Positions 1-8,452 of a stretch of 62,438 nucleotides of DNA are shown in pieces. Below the pieces are notes generated by a model that was not told where the DNA came from, ran no database searches, and was given only the letters and a program-made list of their open reading frames with translations. Where the stretch lies: the NCBI RefSeq assembly GCF_900021155.1, contig NZ_FCNT01000019.1, positions 1-62,438 on the forward strand. Direction: 5' to 3'. The translations under genes and the position numbers were made by a program. The stretch comes from Alistipes sp. CHKCI003. GTDB taxonomy: Bacteria; Bacteroidota; Bacteroidia; Bacteroidales; Rikenellaceae. Each line of letters begins with the position of its first letter. The stretch's first letter is position 1.

Positions 1-203
1 CCGAGCGTGAGCGCCCCGGCGGTCGCTTCTCCCGAGCGGGTGCGGACCGGACGGGCGGTTTCGTAAAATTCGCGGGCCGCGGCCGCGGTGAGGCCCGCCC
101 CGTCCCGGACGGGCGGCTCCGAGGGTGCGGTGTCGACCGAACAGGACGGCGGCAGCCACCACGCGGCAGCACATAGGATCGGGAGTAACAATTTTTTATT
201 CAC
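1..203 (-). CDS. Putative lipoprotein, 5' end only (runs off the window)
   Basis: The reading frame is open from a GTG at 203 to the window edge, about 67 codons. It begins with a lipoprotein signal: two lysines after the start, a hydrophobic stretch (LLLPILCAAAWWLP) and a lipobox ending PSC, so the mature protein would start at Cys20 or so and be lipid-anchored. The residues after the cysteine are rich in Ala, Pro and Thr and match no family I recognise. The GTG start is chosen because it gives the only sensible signal peptide. Function cannot be inferred because only the N-terminus is present. No TAnnTTTG box was seen just upstream. Confidence 0.55.
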   Translation of the reverse strand, partial: MNKKLLLPILCAAAWWLPPSCSVDTAPSEPPVRDGAGLTAAAAREFYETARPVRTRSGEATAGALTL

Positions 204-667
204 AGGCGAGAAATATTAAGTGTGCACACTCGATCTTCACCTGCAATGTACGCGATTTTTCCCGGCTCTGCAAGTTCGTGCGGGCTGCGGGACGGAAAAC
301 TTCGAGGGGTATGATATAAAACCGCCGGTAAGGCCGGGGACAGGGAGCCCCGCCGTGCGCGCATCGCGCAGCGGAAAGGCGTCCGGCGCGGCCCGAACCG
401 GGGGGGGCGGATCAGCAGGCGGCGAACGGGCCGTACCGACGGGGCGATCCGACGGTGAGACCCGAAGAAGGAACAGAAACGAATTCGGACCGAAGCGCGG
501 GAGACTTGAGGCAGGTTCGGACCGAAGCGGCGGGCCGACCGAGACGGGCCGGGCCGGGAGGTGGGATAGGCTCTCCGCACTTTCCAATTTCCGAAGGCGT
601 TCGTAAAACCGCCCCGACCTTTGTCCTTTTTCCCAGTTTTTCCTAACTTTGGTGAAAATTTCGTACA
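204..667. other. Spacer between divergent genes
   Basis: This 464-bp stretch separates the minus-strand lipoprotein start from murA. Apart from the murA promoter near its right end I see no gene. The open frames here are GC-driven shadows with Arg/Pro/Gly-rich translations and no family features. Confidence 0.5.
620..651 (+). promoter_or_regulatory. Bacteroidota-type promoter of murA
   Basis: TTTG at 620-623, a 20-bp spacer and TAACTTTG at 644-651 match the sigma-ABfr consensus (TTTG / TAnnTTTG). Transcription would start near 657, leaving about 10 nt before the ATG at 668. Confidence 0.75.
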
Positions 668-1984
668 ATGGCAATTTTTCAGGTCGAAGGGGGCCGCCGC
701 CTCCACGGGGAAATCACCCCGCAGGGCGCCAAGAACGAGGCGCTGCAGATCCTTTGCGCCACGCTGCTGACCCCCGAGCGGATCACGGTGCGCAACGTAC
801 CTCAGATTCTCGACGTACTGCAACTCATCGAACTGCTCGGCAAAATGGGCGTCGAAGTGGAACATCCGTCGGAAGACACCTACACGTTCCGCGCCCGCGA
901 CCTCGACTTCGACTACATCCGCAGCGAGGACTACCGCCGCCGCTGCGCCCGTCTGCGCGGTTCGGTGATGCTCATCGGACCGATGCTGGCCCGCTACGGC
1001 GTGGGCTTCATCTCCAAACCGGGCGGCGACAAGATCGGCCGCCGCCGGCTCGACACCCATTTCCTCGGGTTCCGGAAACTCGGCGCGGAATTCAACTTCG
1101 ACGCCGGCGAAGAGTTCTTCACCGTCGAAGGCAAAACGCTCCGGGGCACCTACATGCTCCTCGACGAAGCCTCCGTAACCGGCACGGCCAACCTCATCAT
1201 GGCCGCCGTGCTGACCCCGGGGACGACGACCCTCTACAACGCGGCCTGCGAACCCTACATCCAGCAGTTATGCCGCATGCTCAACCGCATGGGCGCCCGC
1301 ATTTCGGGCTGCGCCTCGAACCTGCTCACGATCGAAGGCGTCGAATCGCTCGGCGGGACGGAACATACGCTGCTCCCCGACATGATCGAAGTGGGCAGTT
1401 TCATAGGCATGGCCGCCATGACGCAGTCGGAACTGACCCTCAAGAACGTCTCCTACGACGATCTGGGCATCATCCCCGCACAGTTCGCCCGCATGGGCAT
1501 CCGCTTCGAACAGCGGGGCGACGACATCTACATCCCGCAACAGGACCATTACAGCATCGAGACCTTCATCGACGGATCGATCATGACGATCGCCGACGCC
1601 CCGTGGCCGGGCCTCACACCCGACCTGCTGTCGATCTTCCTCGTGGTGGCCACGCAGGCCAAAGGCGCCGTACTGATCCACCAGAAGATGTTCGAAAGCC
1701 GTCTGTTCTTCGTCGACAAACTCATCGACATGGGAGCCCAGATCATCCTCTGCGACCCCCACCGCGCCACGGTCATCGGCCACGACCATCGCATCCGGCT
1801 GCGGGCCACGCGCATGACCTCGCCCGACATCCGTGCGGGCGTCGCGCTGCTGATCGCCGCCATGAGCGCCGAAGGGCGCAGCACGATCCAGAACATCGAG
1901 CAGATCGACCGCGGATACAAGGACATCGACGGCCGGCTCAACGCCCTCGGCGCCCGCATCGTCCGCATGGACGACTGCCGATAA
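668..1984 (+). CDS. murA: UDP-N-acetylglucosamine 1-carboxyvinyltransferase
   Basis: MurA transfers enolpyruvate from PEP to UDP-GlcNAc, the first committed step of peptidoglycan synthesis, in the cytosol. The 438 residues cover the whole EPSP-synthase-like double fold. The PKNEALQ-type substrate loop appears as GAKNEALQ (residues 20-27). The active-site loop reads KPGGDKIGRRRLDTH, so residue 121 is Asp where Escherichia coli MurA has Cys115, the residue fosfomycin alkylates. Asp here keeps activity in other bacteria but blocks the drug. The ATG at 668 lies about 10 nt after the predicted transcription start. The gene stands alone, followed by a 329-bp spacer. Confidence 0.96.
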   Translation: MAIFQVEGGRRLHGEITPQGAKNEALQILCATLLTPERITVRNVPQILDVLQLIELLGKMGVEVEHPSEDTYTFRARDLDFDYIRSEDYRRRCARLRGSVMLIGPMLARYGVGFISKPGGDKIGRRRLDTHFLGFRKLGAEFNFDAGEEFFTVEGKTLRGTYMLLDEASVTGTANLIMAAVLTPGTTTLYNAACEPYIQQLCRMLNRMGARISGCASNLLTIEGVESLGGTEHTLLPDMIEVGSFIGMAAMTQSELTLKNVSYDDLGIIPAQFARMGIRFEQRGDDIYIPQQDHYSIETFIDGSIMTIADAPWPGLTPDLLSIFLVVATQAKGAVLIHQKMFESRLFFVDKLIDMGAQIILCDPHRATVIGHDHRIRLRATRMTSPDIRAGVALLIAAMSAEGRSTIQNIEQIDRGYKDIDGRLNALGARIVRMDDCR

Positions 1985-2313
1985 CCGACAAGAAAGAGGG
2001 GGGGGGCGGCAAAAGCGGGTGCGGGCTGCGGAGCACGTCCGCAAAGAGGCCGGGCTGCGGTCCGTACGCCCGCCGCAAGCGCCCCAACCCGAAAAACAGC
2101 GGAAACGCCTGCGGCTTGTTTTCGCCGAACCGGACGAAAAGCCGAATCGTGCGCCGGCTCCGCCGAGGCGGGAGAACGACTGCCGAAAGCGCGGACCCGA
2201 TGCGACGCCGAGCCGAAACGCCTCCGAAAGCGACCGATAAAAACGGACGGAGCCGCACGAATGTGCGGAGACCCGTATCGACGACTTGCTAATTATAGAA
2301 ATTAAGGGACTTT
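1985..2313. other. GC-rich spacer with a G9 run
   Basis: No gene is recognisable between murA and tdk. A run of nine G lies at 1998-2006, just after the murA stop. I see no TAnnTTTG box before tdk. The sequence becomes A/T-richer only in the last 30 bp before the tdk start. Confidence 0.5.
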
Positions 2314-2883
2314 ATGTTTTTGGAAAACGCCAGCCGCAAAGGCTGGATCGAAGTGGTGTGCGGCTCGATGTTTTCGGGCAAGACGGAGGAGCTGATCCGC
2401 CGCCTGAAAAGGGCCAAGTTCGCCAATCAGAAAGTCGAGATCTTCAAACCCCGCATCGACGTGCGCTACTCCGAAGAGGAGGTCGTCTCGCACGATGCGC
2501 ACGCCATCCGTTCGACACCGGTGGATACGGCGCAGAACATTCTGCTCATGTCCGCGGACGTGGATGTCGTGGGCATCGACGAAGCGCAGTTCTTCGACGC
2601 CGGCATCGTCGACGTCTGCCGCAGGCTCGCCGACAACGGCGTGCGCGTGATCGTCGCCGGGCTCGACATGGACTATACGGGCAAACCTTTCGGACCCATG
2701 CCGGCGCTGATGGCCACGGCCGAATACGTAACCAAAGTGCACGCGATCTGCGTCCGCTGCGGCAACCTCGCCCACCACTCCCACCGCCTCACGGCCGGCG
2801 ACAAACAGGTGATGCTCGGCGCTCAGGACACCTACGAGCCGATCTGCCGCCACTGTTTCGCGGAACTGACGAAACAAAGATAG
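2314..2883 (+). CDS. tdk: Thymidine kinase, type II
   Basis: This enzyme phosphorylates thymidine to dTMP with ATP in the salvage pathway. At 189 residues it has the usual length of the small, zinc-containing, tetrameric type. The P-loop GSMFSGKT lies at residues 17-24. The Walker B-like DEAQFF and the thymidine-binding lasso follow. The four zinc ligands are Cys146, Cys149, Cys178 and Cys181 (CVRC and CRHC). The ATG at 2314 lies in a short A/T-rich stretch, and the P-loop spacing supports it. The next gene is convergent. Confidence 0.96.
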   Translation: MFLENASRKGWIEVVCGSMFSGKTEELIRRLKRAKFANQKVEIFKPRIDVRYSEEEVVSHDAHAIRSTPVDTAQNILLMSADVDVVGIDEAQFFDAGIVDVCRRLADNGVRVIVAGLDMDYTGKPFGPMPALMATAEYVTKVHAICVRCGNLAHHSHRLTAGDKQVMLGAQDTYEPICRHCFAELTKQR

Positions 2884-3098
2884 GGTTCGTCCATCGCCGG
2901 ATGCCCGCACCCGACGGCGACCGCGCCGGCGCCGCCCTACGCAGCCGCGACGTCGGGAGAAGCCGCCCCGCAAACGCCACGTCAGCCGGCGGACAGTCGC
3001 CGGCGCCGGACCTGCCGGAACGGCTCACGGACGGAAGAGGCGGATCGTCCGGACAGGAACCCGCCGGATCCTCGTCGGGCCGAGAGAGCGGAGGAGGG

Positions 3099-3794
3099 CT
3101 ATTTCGCGGCTGCGCGCAGCGCTTCGATGAATTCGGGCCAGCGACGCCAAAGATTCTCCGTCTGAAGCCACAACTCGCGCGCCTGCGCTCCGGTCGAAGG
3201 ACGGGCGCTCTCTATATCGCGCAGATAGGCCTCGTCCGCAGGGTGTTCCGCCGCCGTAAACTCCGCGAACCACGGAGCATAGCGCGTGCGGAACCGCCTC
3301 AACTCACCTTCGGGCAGACGGCCCTCGCGCCGGAAAGACGACCAGAGCAGCAACAGCGTCCGGCTGGGGTATTTGTCCGTTACGTCGTTCAGCACTTCGT
3401 CGAAGAGTTCCTGCTCGCCGAGCGCCACATAGTCGTACGCAAGCAGCACGACCGCCTCCTGATGATCCTCGGGATCGAGTTCCAGCAGCAACTCCAGCAG
3501 TGCCGCCGACATCTCGAAGTCGTCGATCAGAAAGTGGTCGATGGCCGAAGCGAAGATCGTTTCGAGCGCCGCCCGGGTGTTGCGGTGGTTCCATTCGAGG
3601 TTCGTCTCCTCCTCTTCGGGCAGCAGGTCCTGCAATCGCCGGACCGCCTGAAAACGCATATCGCAGGCTTCTCGGACGTCGCCCGCCTCCTGCATTTCCC
3701 GCGAACGGGACAACACTTTCACGAAATCATAGTCTCCGCCGCCGACCACTTCGAAGGTCTGGTCGGGCGTGGGGTTGAGCGTCGCTTTCTGCAT
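3099..3794 (-). CDS. Conserved helical-repeat protein of unknown function
   Basis: The protein has 231 residues, no signal peptide and no membrane segment. It is acidic and predicted largely helical, with TPR-like pairs of helices around residues 85-160 (FEMSAALLELLLELDP, EAVVLLAYDYVALGEQELFDEVL). It resembles cytosolic tetratricopeptide proteins of Bacteroidales that have no assigned role. It is monocistronic and convergent with tdk. The ATG at 3794 is the only good start before the conserved-looking body. The function is unknown; a scaffold role would be a guess. Confidence 0.75.
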   Translation of the reverse strand: MQKATLNPTPDQTFEVVGGGDYDFVKVLSRSREMQEAGDVREACDMRFQAVRRLQDLLPEEEETNLEWNHRNTRAALETIFASAIDHFLIDDFEMSAALLELLLELDPEDHQEAVVLLAYDYVALGEQELFDEVLNDVTDKYPSRTLLLLWSSFRREGRLPEGELRRFRTRYAPWFAEFTAAEHPADEAYLRDIESARPSTGAQARELWLQTENLWRRWPEFIEALRAAAK

Positions 3795-4068
3795 CTTTAC
3801 GCATTTTAGAAATCAGTATCGGGAGAATGGCACGCACCTGCGAACGGCCGGCACCGCCGAAGCGGGACCGCAAGGGTGCCGGCGACAGCCCTCACAGGCG
3901 CGGCACGCCGTCGCATGAGGCGGCACCATACAGACCGAAAATGACTTCATTCGGGTTAGATTTTGCGCGAATATAACAAGAAATGCGAGAAATTTCGAAG
4001 AAATCTTGCGGGGAACGATTTTTTTTCGGATATTTGCACTCCGAAAGAGGAACCCGATTCCTCCGGTT

Positions 4069-4140
4069 GCCGAAATAGCTCAGCGGTAGAGCACTTCACT
4101 CGTAATGAAGGGGTCCCGAGTTCAAATCTCGGTTTCGGCT
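4069..4140 (+). tRNA. tRNA-Thr, anticodon CGT
   Basis: This 72-nt cloverleaf has a 7-bp acceptor stem (GCCGAAA with TTTCGGC), a D-arm (GCTC...GAGC), an anticodon stem CTTCA/TGAAG around the loop CTCGTAA with CGT at 4101-4103, a 5-bp T-arm (CCGAG/CTCGG) with loop TTCAAAT, and T as discriminator. CCA is not encoded. It decodes ACG threonine codons. A near-consensus -7 box (GATATTTG, 4029-4036) lies upstream and a terminator downstream, so it is probably transcribed alone. Confidence 0.95.
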
Positions 4141-4181
4141 CGGAAATGCGTCAGCGCCGCAGGTGCAGGAACGAATGGAAA

Positions 4182-4216
4182 AACCGCTTCAAGTATGCTT
4201 GAAAGCGGTTTTTTCG
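4182..4216 (+). terminator. Rho-independent terminator after tRNA-Thr
   Basis: AACCGCTTCAAG pairs with CTTGAAAGCGGTT (one bulged A) across a TATG loop, followed by TTTTCGTTT. It sits about 40 nt after the tRNA. Confidence 0.8.
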
Positions 4217-4586
4217 TTTCGGGCCCTATGTCGCGCAGCGACTTCCGCACCTTCGACAGCTCCCTTCCCCGCTGCAAGCAGAAGAGACAAAACGGGCGCA
4301 GCGAAGTCCGATCTCGGCTTCGGCTCCCGAAGGCGGTCGATTGCCGAGTCTCTATTTATTTTCTGTCCGAGACGGCTGCCGAAACATCTTTTAGTATAGA
4401 CACTCTCAGTCGCCCCTCTTTGCGAGGGGCTTCCGCCTCACTGCAAAACGGATGCGCCTGCCCAAAAAATATATCCGGACCAAGAATCAAACAGCGATGA
4501 CAAAAATTCGGCATAACCGATTCTATTTATATTTGCCTAAGAGCCGGAACCCCGCGGAAAAACCGGGCCTCGATTACAACCTGCCC

Positions 4587-4700
4587 ATGAAAACTTTCCC
4601 ACGTTCGTTTTTCGCATTCGCGCCGCTCTTTGCCGCAGGATGCGACGATTCCGCATCCGAGGAACAACCGTTTCTCATCTTGTGCAAAACCATACGCTGA
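4587..4700 (+). pseudogene. Remnant of a lipoprotein gene (37 codons)
   Basis: A -7-like box TATATTTG (4528-4535) precedes an ATG that opens a plausible lipoprotein signal: MKTFPRSFF, a hydrophobic core (AFAPLFA) and lipobox AAGC, then acidic/Ser residues. The frame stops after 37 codons. Downstream frames to about 5340 remain partly open but carry stops in each frame and no recognisable domain. I read this as the start of a decayed surface lipoprotein gene. A tiny functional lipoprotein is the alternative. Confidence 0.35.
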
Positions 4701-5430
4701 GCGGGCACGGCAACGGGGCGATATTCCCTATGGCGAACTGCACATCGTCCGCAACCGACAAGAATCGGCGCATTGCATTACTCCGAACGAGCCTCTACCC
4801 GTCGCCGAGCCCTTTCGGCAGATTCGCGGCTGTTGTTGAACCGTATCGCCAACGATGCGTAAGTCTATATTCAGAAGGCGAAGCGCTCTGTTTCAATCAT
4901 GGATATATATCACGGACAACTCGTACTTCCCGCTGGAGATTATTTTCGGATCGCATGTTTGGCGACACCTCCCTAACCGATGGGACAGAAAGCCGAATCC
5001 AGCACAATGAGATTTACGATTTTTCCCAGACTAACATTCCCGCCCGAGCACAAATCCCGGGGCGGTCGATTCATCGGAGGTTTCACGGCTGCTTCTCCGG
5101 AGACGCAACCGGTTCGGTGCATAGGGACAATTTGGATACGAACCACGGCTCTGACCGGCTCCACCGCCCTATTTCGTGCGGAAATAGAGGAGAGGGGAAC
5201 GTTCGCAGCAATTCGGTCCGACGGCCGAATATCCGTCTGTTTTCGAATTCCAGAAAAAAGTCGTACTTTATCGGTTTCACCGCAGCTCGCTCCGACCGGA
5301 CGTACCCCGATCTTTGCCGGTGCGACGCGCCCGGATGAAGAAAGGCTCCCGGGAATCCGGAAGCCTTCAGAATGTGCAGACGCCTTTATCAACCGAAAGG
5401 TTTACGCCAAACCACCGATGCCAATAAGAA

Positions 5431-5454
5431 AATGCCCGCACAAACGCGGGCATT
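5431..5454. repeat. Perfect inverted repeat, possible terminator
   Basis: AATGCCCGC (5431-5439) and GCGGGCATT (5446-5454) form a perfect 9-bp stem with a 6-nt loop. Read on the minus strand it is followed by TTCTTATTGG, so it could stop minus-strand transcripts. No gene lies immediately before it on either strand. Confidence 0.5.
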
Positions 5455-5876
5455 CGCTCTATTGTTCTCGACATCGTATAAAAAATTGGCGTTTTTTTCG
5501 GTCAAAACAACAGCAAATGCTATTACGATATTTTCAGTGTAAATATAAAAAAAGATTCCGTTACATCCAGCAGGTTTCCGGGAACGGAACCATATTCGAC
5601 ATATTTATATCCGTTTGTCTCATCCGCCGACGCCTGCCGGCATCTCCGCACGGTCCACGACCTGCGCCCGTCCATTCCGGACAAACCCCGGCCGTACACG
5701 CCCGCCTCCCTTTCCCGGCTGCCTGCGTAGGGGGCGTCCGCATCGCGTTGTCCGACGCACGGAGAGAGGCCGATCCCGTGCGAAGGCCGCACAAGAGAGA
5801 ACGGGTCGTCCGACCGAACTCCGCCCCTCCTTGGAAAACCGCACAATCGGAAAAAGAGCCCGAAGAGCCGATGTGC

Positions 5877-5914
5877 CAAAAAAAGAGGCTGCCTGACATG
5901 TTTCAGACAGCCTC
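5877..5914 (-). terminator. Terminator of the B12-controlled lipoprotein gene
   Basis: On the minus strand a 12-bp stem (GAGGCTGTCTGA / TCAGGCAGCCTC, one mismatch) with a 6-nt loop is followed by seven T. It lies about 195 nt after the stop at 6110. Confidence 0.75.
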
Positions 5915-6109
5915 CCGGAAAACCGCCCCGCAAGAACCCGGATTGTATTGTTATATGGCAGATAACAACGAACTAATCTCTCATGGCATTCTCCGGATTC
6001 CGGCGCAGGCGGCGGATCGGGATCTGCGGGAAAACTCCCGGACCGTGCACGCCGCACGCCTCTCTTCTTCGGCTCCGCAACAGCGGCCGGCACACTGCGG
6101 CGCGGTCCT

Positions 6110-7828
6110 CTACCGTTTCGAGACGCGGCAGTCGTACACGCCGAGCACCTCGGTCGAGGCTTCACCCAGCCAGCCGCACTTGGCGTTGATGCCGGTCTGG
6201 ATCTTTACGAAGTCGACATACCTGAGATTCGCCGGCTGTCCGTCGAAACGCACGGCATCCGAAATCCGGAAGCGGTTGGCATTGGCCGCCGCCGTGCTGT
6301 TCGGACGGTTCGTCAAGCGGTCTACGGAGCTGTAATTGTCGGCATATCCCCAATCGTAGGGCGGCAGAATCCAGTAGGTGCCGTCGCCCGACTGGTCGTA
6401 GTTGCGCGCTTCGAGCCGCGTGCCGCGCAGCGTATAGCTCTCGGCTTCGACCCATGCGGGATAGTAGGCCTGCTCGTGGAATGCCAGATGGTCGATCGTC
6501 CCCGTACCGCCGCGATTGTCGGTCCACTGCACGTCCATGCCCTCGGAGGCCGGTTTATAGTAGGTTACGGCATAGTCCTGCACGGTCTCGGGCTTGCCCC
6601 ACTCCGAGCCTTTCAGCTCGTACCACGTATCGTTCGGCAGACCGTCTCCGTTTTCGTCCTGCATCACCCACACGATCCCCGGCTCCGAGGAGCTCTCGAA
6701 CGAATTGCCCTCGACGGCGAAGTCGTAGTCGCCCCCCGAGTTGTCGATGCTGTGGTCGAACCCGACGACGATCGACCCTCCGAAGCCGCCCAGCGAGACA
6801 TAGGAGCCCGCCGCCAGCAATTTCTCGGCGACGGCGCAAGCCTCCTCCATCGTCGCGGCCGTATAAACTTCGTTGACGAACTGTCCGGGCGCCGGCAGGA
6901 ATTCGCAGACCCGATCGCAGTCCGCGGAGCTGGCGGCCGTCTTCGCGCGGTAGTAGCGTCCCTCGGGCGGGCAGACATGCACCGTCAGCGTCTGCTCGAC
7001 GCTCATGAGCGCATTGGTCATCACGACCGCCACGGCATAGGTCCCCTGCTCCGTGCGGTCGAACACGAAGGCCGGATCGCCGCTCTGCTGCACCTGCTCG
7101 CCGTCGATCGTCCACGTATAGAGGGCATCGAGCGTACTCTCGATGTCGAGCGGCGAGAGGCGGATCGCACGGCCCGAGGAGAGGTTGTACTCCGTGCGGT
7201 CGAACGTCCACGAGAAAGGCATCTCGTCGGCCGTGCTGACCCGCACGCCGAACTCCACGGCATCCTCGCCGTCCTCGTTGCGGGCTTCGAAGCGGAGCGT
7301 GTATTCGCCGGACTGCTCCTGCATGAAGACATAGTCCTTCTCGGCGGAGACCTCCGTGCCGTCCACGCGCCACGAATAGGTCGTCGGAAGCGACGTCTCG
7401 GCCACGAGAGGTTTCAGTTCGAGCGGCTTTCCTGCCAGCACCATGAACCCTTCGTCCGCACCGGCGAGGCTGACGGCCGGAATCTCCAACTCTACCACGT
7501 CGATGCGCAGCTCCTCCGAAGCGGAGCCCGCGGCGGTCGTAACGCTCAGCCCGACGAACACCCGGCCCGTCGTCTCGCTGCGGAACGTATAGGAGGGACC
7601 GCGCCCCACGACCCTGCCGTCGATCGTCCATGCGTACTGCGCGTCGTCCGCATTTTCGTAGGAGGGGCTGATCGTCAGATCGCGGCCCGCCTTCACCTTG
7701 TAGACAGCCGTTTCGCTGTCGAGCGTAATCACAGGCTTCCGAGCCGCCGGCACACCGATCTCCTCATCCTTGTTGCACGAGGCGAGTACGGCGCACGCCG
7801 CGAAAACGCAAAACAACAATCTCTTCAT
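6110..7828 (-). CDS. PKD-domain surface lipoprotein under cobalamin riboswitch control
   Basis: From the ATG at 7828 the protein has 572 residues. It opens with a lipoprotein signal (MKRLLFCVFAACAVLASC, Cys18), then three PKD/Ig-like domains, roughly residues 30-115, 116-200 and 205-290, with YxW and variant YSWRVDG motifs. A C-terminal domain of about 275 residues carries the conserved-looking GGFGGSIVVGFDHSI, YDFAVEGNSF and DENGDGLPNDTWYELKGSE stretches. The leader holds a cobalamin aptamer and a terminator, so B12 should shut it off. In Bacteroides such riboswitches control btuB and surface B12-binding lipoproteins (BtuG, BtuH). A B12 or corrinoid capture role is therefore inferred, not shown. 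No btuB or btuG lies in this window. In-frame ATG 7846 and TTG 7855 are alternative starts. Confidence 0.85.
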   Translation of the reverse strand: MKRLLFCVFAACAVLASCNKDEEIGVPAARKPVITLDSETAVYKVKAGRDLTISPSYENADDAQYAWTIDGRVVGRGPSYTFRSETTGRVFVGLSVTTAAGSASEELRIDVVELEIPAVSLAGADEGFMVLAGKPLELKPLVAETSLPTTYSWRVDGTEVSAEKDYVFMQEQSGEYTLRFEARNEDGEDAVEFGVRVSTADEMPFSWTFDRTEYNLSSGRAIRLSPLDIESTLDALYTWTIDGEQVQQSGDPAFVFDRTEQGTYAVAVVMTNALMSVEQTLTVHVCPPEGRYYRAKTAASSADCDRVCEFLPAPGQFVNEVYTAATMEEACAVAEKLLAAGSYVSLGGFGGSIVVGFDHSIDNSGGDYDFAVEGNSFESSSEPGIVWVMQDENGDGLPNDTWYELKGSEWGKPETVQDYAVTYYKPASEGMDVQWTDNRGGTGTIDHLAFHEQAYYPAWVEAESYTLRGTRLEARNYDQSGDGTYWILPPYDWGYADNYSSVDRLTNRPNSTAAANANRFRISDAVRFDGQPANLRYVDFVKIQTGINAKCGWLGEASTEVLGVYDCRVSKR

Positions 7829-7869
7829 TTCCGTATCGTTATCCATTCGTTTCAAAATCCGGAGCCCTC

Positions 7870-7905
7870 AAAAAAAACAGGCCGCCTCCCGCGGCGGGAA
7901 ACGGC
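7870..7905 (-). terminator. Leader terminator (riboswitch expression platform)
   Basis: On the minus strand GCCGTTTCCC pairs with GGGAGGCGGC (two G-U wobbles) across a 5-nt GCCGC loop, and CTG plus eight T follow. It lies between the cobalamin aptamer (ends 8033) and the start codon (7828-7855), where a transcription-attenuation platform belongs. Confidence 0.75.
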
Positions 7906-8032
7906 AGCACCGGAAATTCAAAACGGATCGCAGCAAACGGGAAAAACTCTTTCGCTTCTCGGAAAACAGCGGTGATACGAACGTCGTTTCGATTTCCGCC
8001 CGTCATCCCGCAGGCTGCAAATCTTATGGTAC

Positions 8033-8205
8033 GCATCGGCAGGTCTTCTGACTCGTTCCCGTTTTACGCCTTCCCGGCCCGTGGGGCCAGTGGCAACAGA
8101 TGGTAAAACTTTTTCGCCCCGCAGGGCCGGAACACACAGCAACGGGCATTGTCGCAGATTCTCACTGCATTCCCTTTTCATCCCCATTCGCGGCTCCTGC
8201 TATGC
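8033..8205 (-). promoter_or_regulatory. Cobalamin riboswitch aptamer
   Basis: Read on the minus strand, the segment has the hallmarks of the AdoCbl/cobalamin family. GGGAAT and GCAGTGAGAATCTGCG lie near the 5' side, the B12-box GCCACTG is in the core, and GTCAGAAGACCTGCC closes the 3' side. The outer P1 stem forms from GCATAGCAGG (8205-8196) and CCTGCCGATGC (8043-8033). The element lies on the sense strand of the PKD lipoprotein gene, about 200 nt upstream. Confidence 0.93.
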
Positions 8206-8233
8206 GGAGTGCGGCCGGAGAACCTTTGCGGTG

Positions 8234-8241
8234 CAAATATA
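8234..8241 (-). promoter_or_regulatory. -7 box of the riboswitch-controlled promoter
   Basis: TATATTTG (minus strand) matches TAnnTTTG exactly and would place the transcript start near 8227, about 20 nt before the aptamer P1 stem. The -33 element is weak. Confidence 0.6.
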
Positions 8242-8365
8242 CGAAAAAATCCGGACGCGGAACCGCCGCAGCGAAAATAAAATGTCCGGCCGCCCCGAAC
8301 GGTCCGACCGCCCGGCAGTCGGAGAAGGGGAGGGGCAGCTCGCCGGCCGCCTTTCGGCGTCAGGC

Positions 8366-8452
8366 GGCGGGAAATGCGGCGGGAAATGCGGCGGGAAATG
8401 CGGCGGGAAATGCGGCGGGAAATGCGGCGGGAAATGCGGCGGGAAATACTGC
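8366..8452. repeat. 12-bp tandem repeat, seven copies
   Basis: The unit GCGGCGGGAAAT recurs at exact 12-bp spacing. The GGGAAAT core starts at 8369, 8381, 8393, 8405, 8417, 8429 and 8441, and the last unit degenerates (ATACTGCGG). It lies in the spacer between the riboswitch promoter and the transaldolase stop. The perfect identity of units points to recent slippage expansion. Confidence 0.95.

Larger units (their letters stand above)
4217..6109. other. Gene-poor, lower-GC spacer
   Basis: About 1.9 kb holds no intact recognisable gene. The first two thirds look clearly poorer in GC than the rest of the window, with stops scattered in all frames. It contains a promoter-like TATATTTG box (4528-4535), a lipoprotein-type start that soon breaks (4587), a short hairpin (GCCCCTC/GAGGGGC, 4412-4430), a perfect 9-bp inverted repeat (AATGCCCGC/GCGGGCATT, 5431-5454) and, at its right end, the terminator of the minus-strand surface lipoprotein. 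At 4311-4325 there is a 14/15 match to the last 15 bases of the tRNA-Thr gene. Confidence 0.6.

Noticed and set aside
4311..4325. attR-like repeat of the tRNA-Thr end as proof of an integrated element
   Set aside because: It is only 15 bp with one mismatch, 171 bp after the tRNA, with no integrase. Similar TCGGCTTCGGCTC text occurs near 13745.
4973..5392. 139-codon minus-strand frame in the low-GC tract
   Set aside because: It has no start signal, promoter or recognisable motif.
8366..8452. CRISPR array
   Set aside because: The units abut without spacers and are only 12 bp long. It is a simple tandem repeat.
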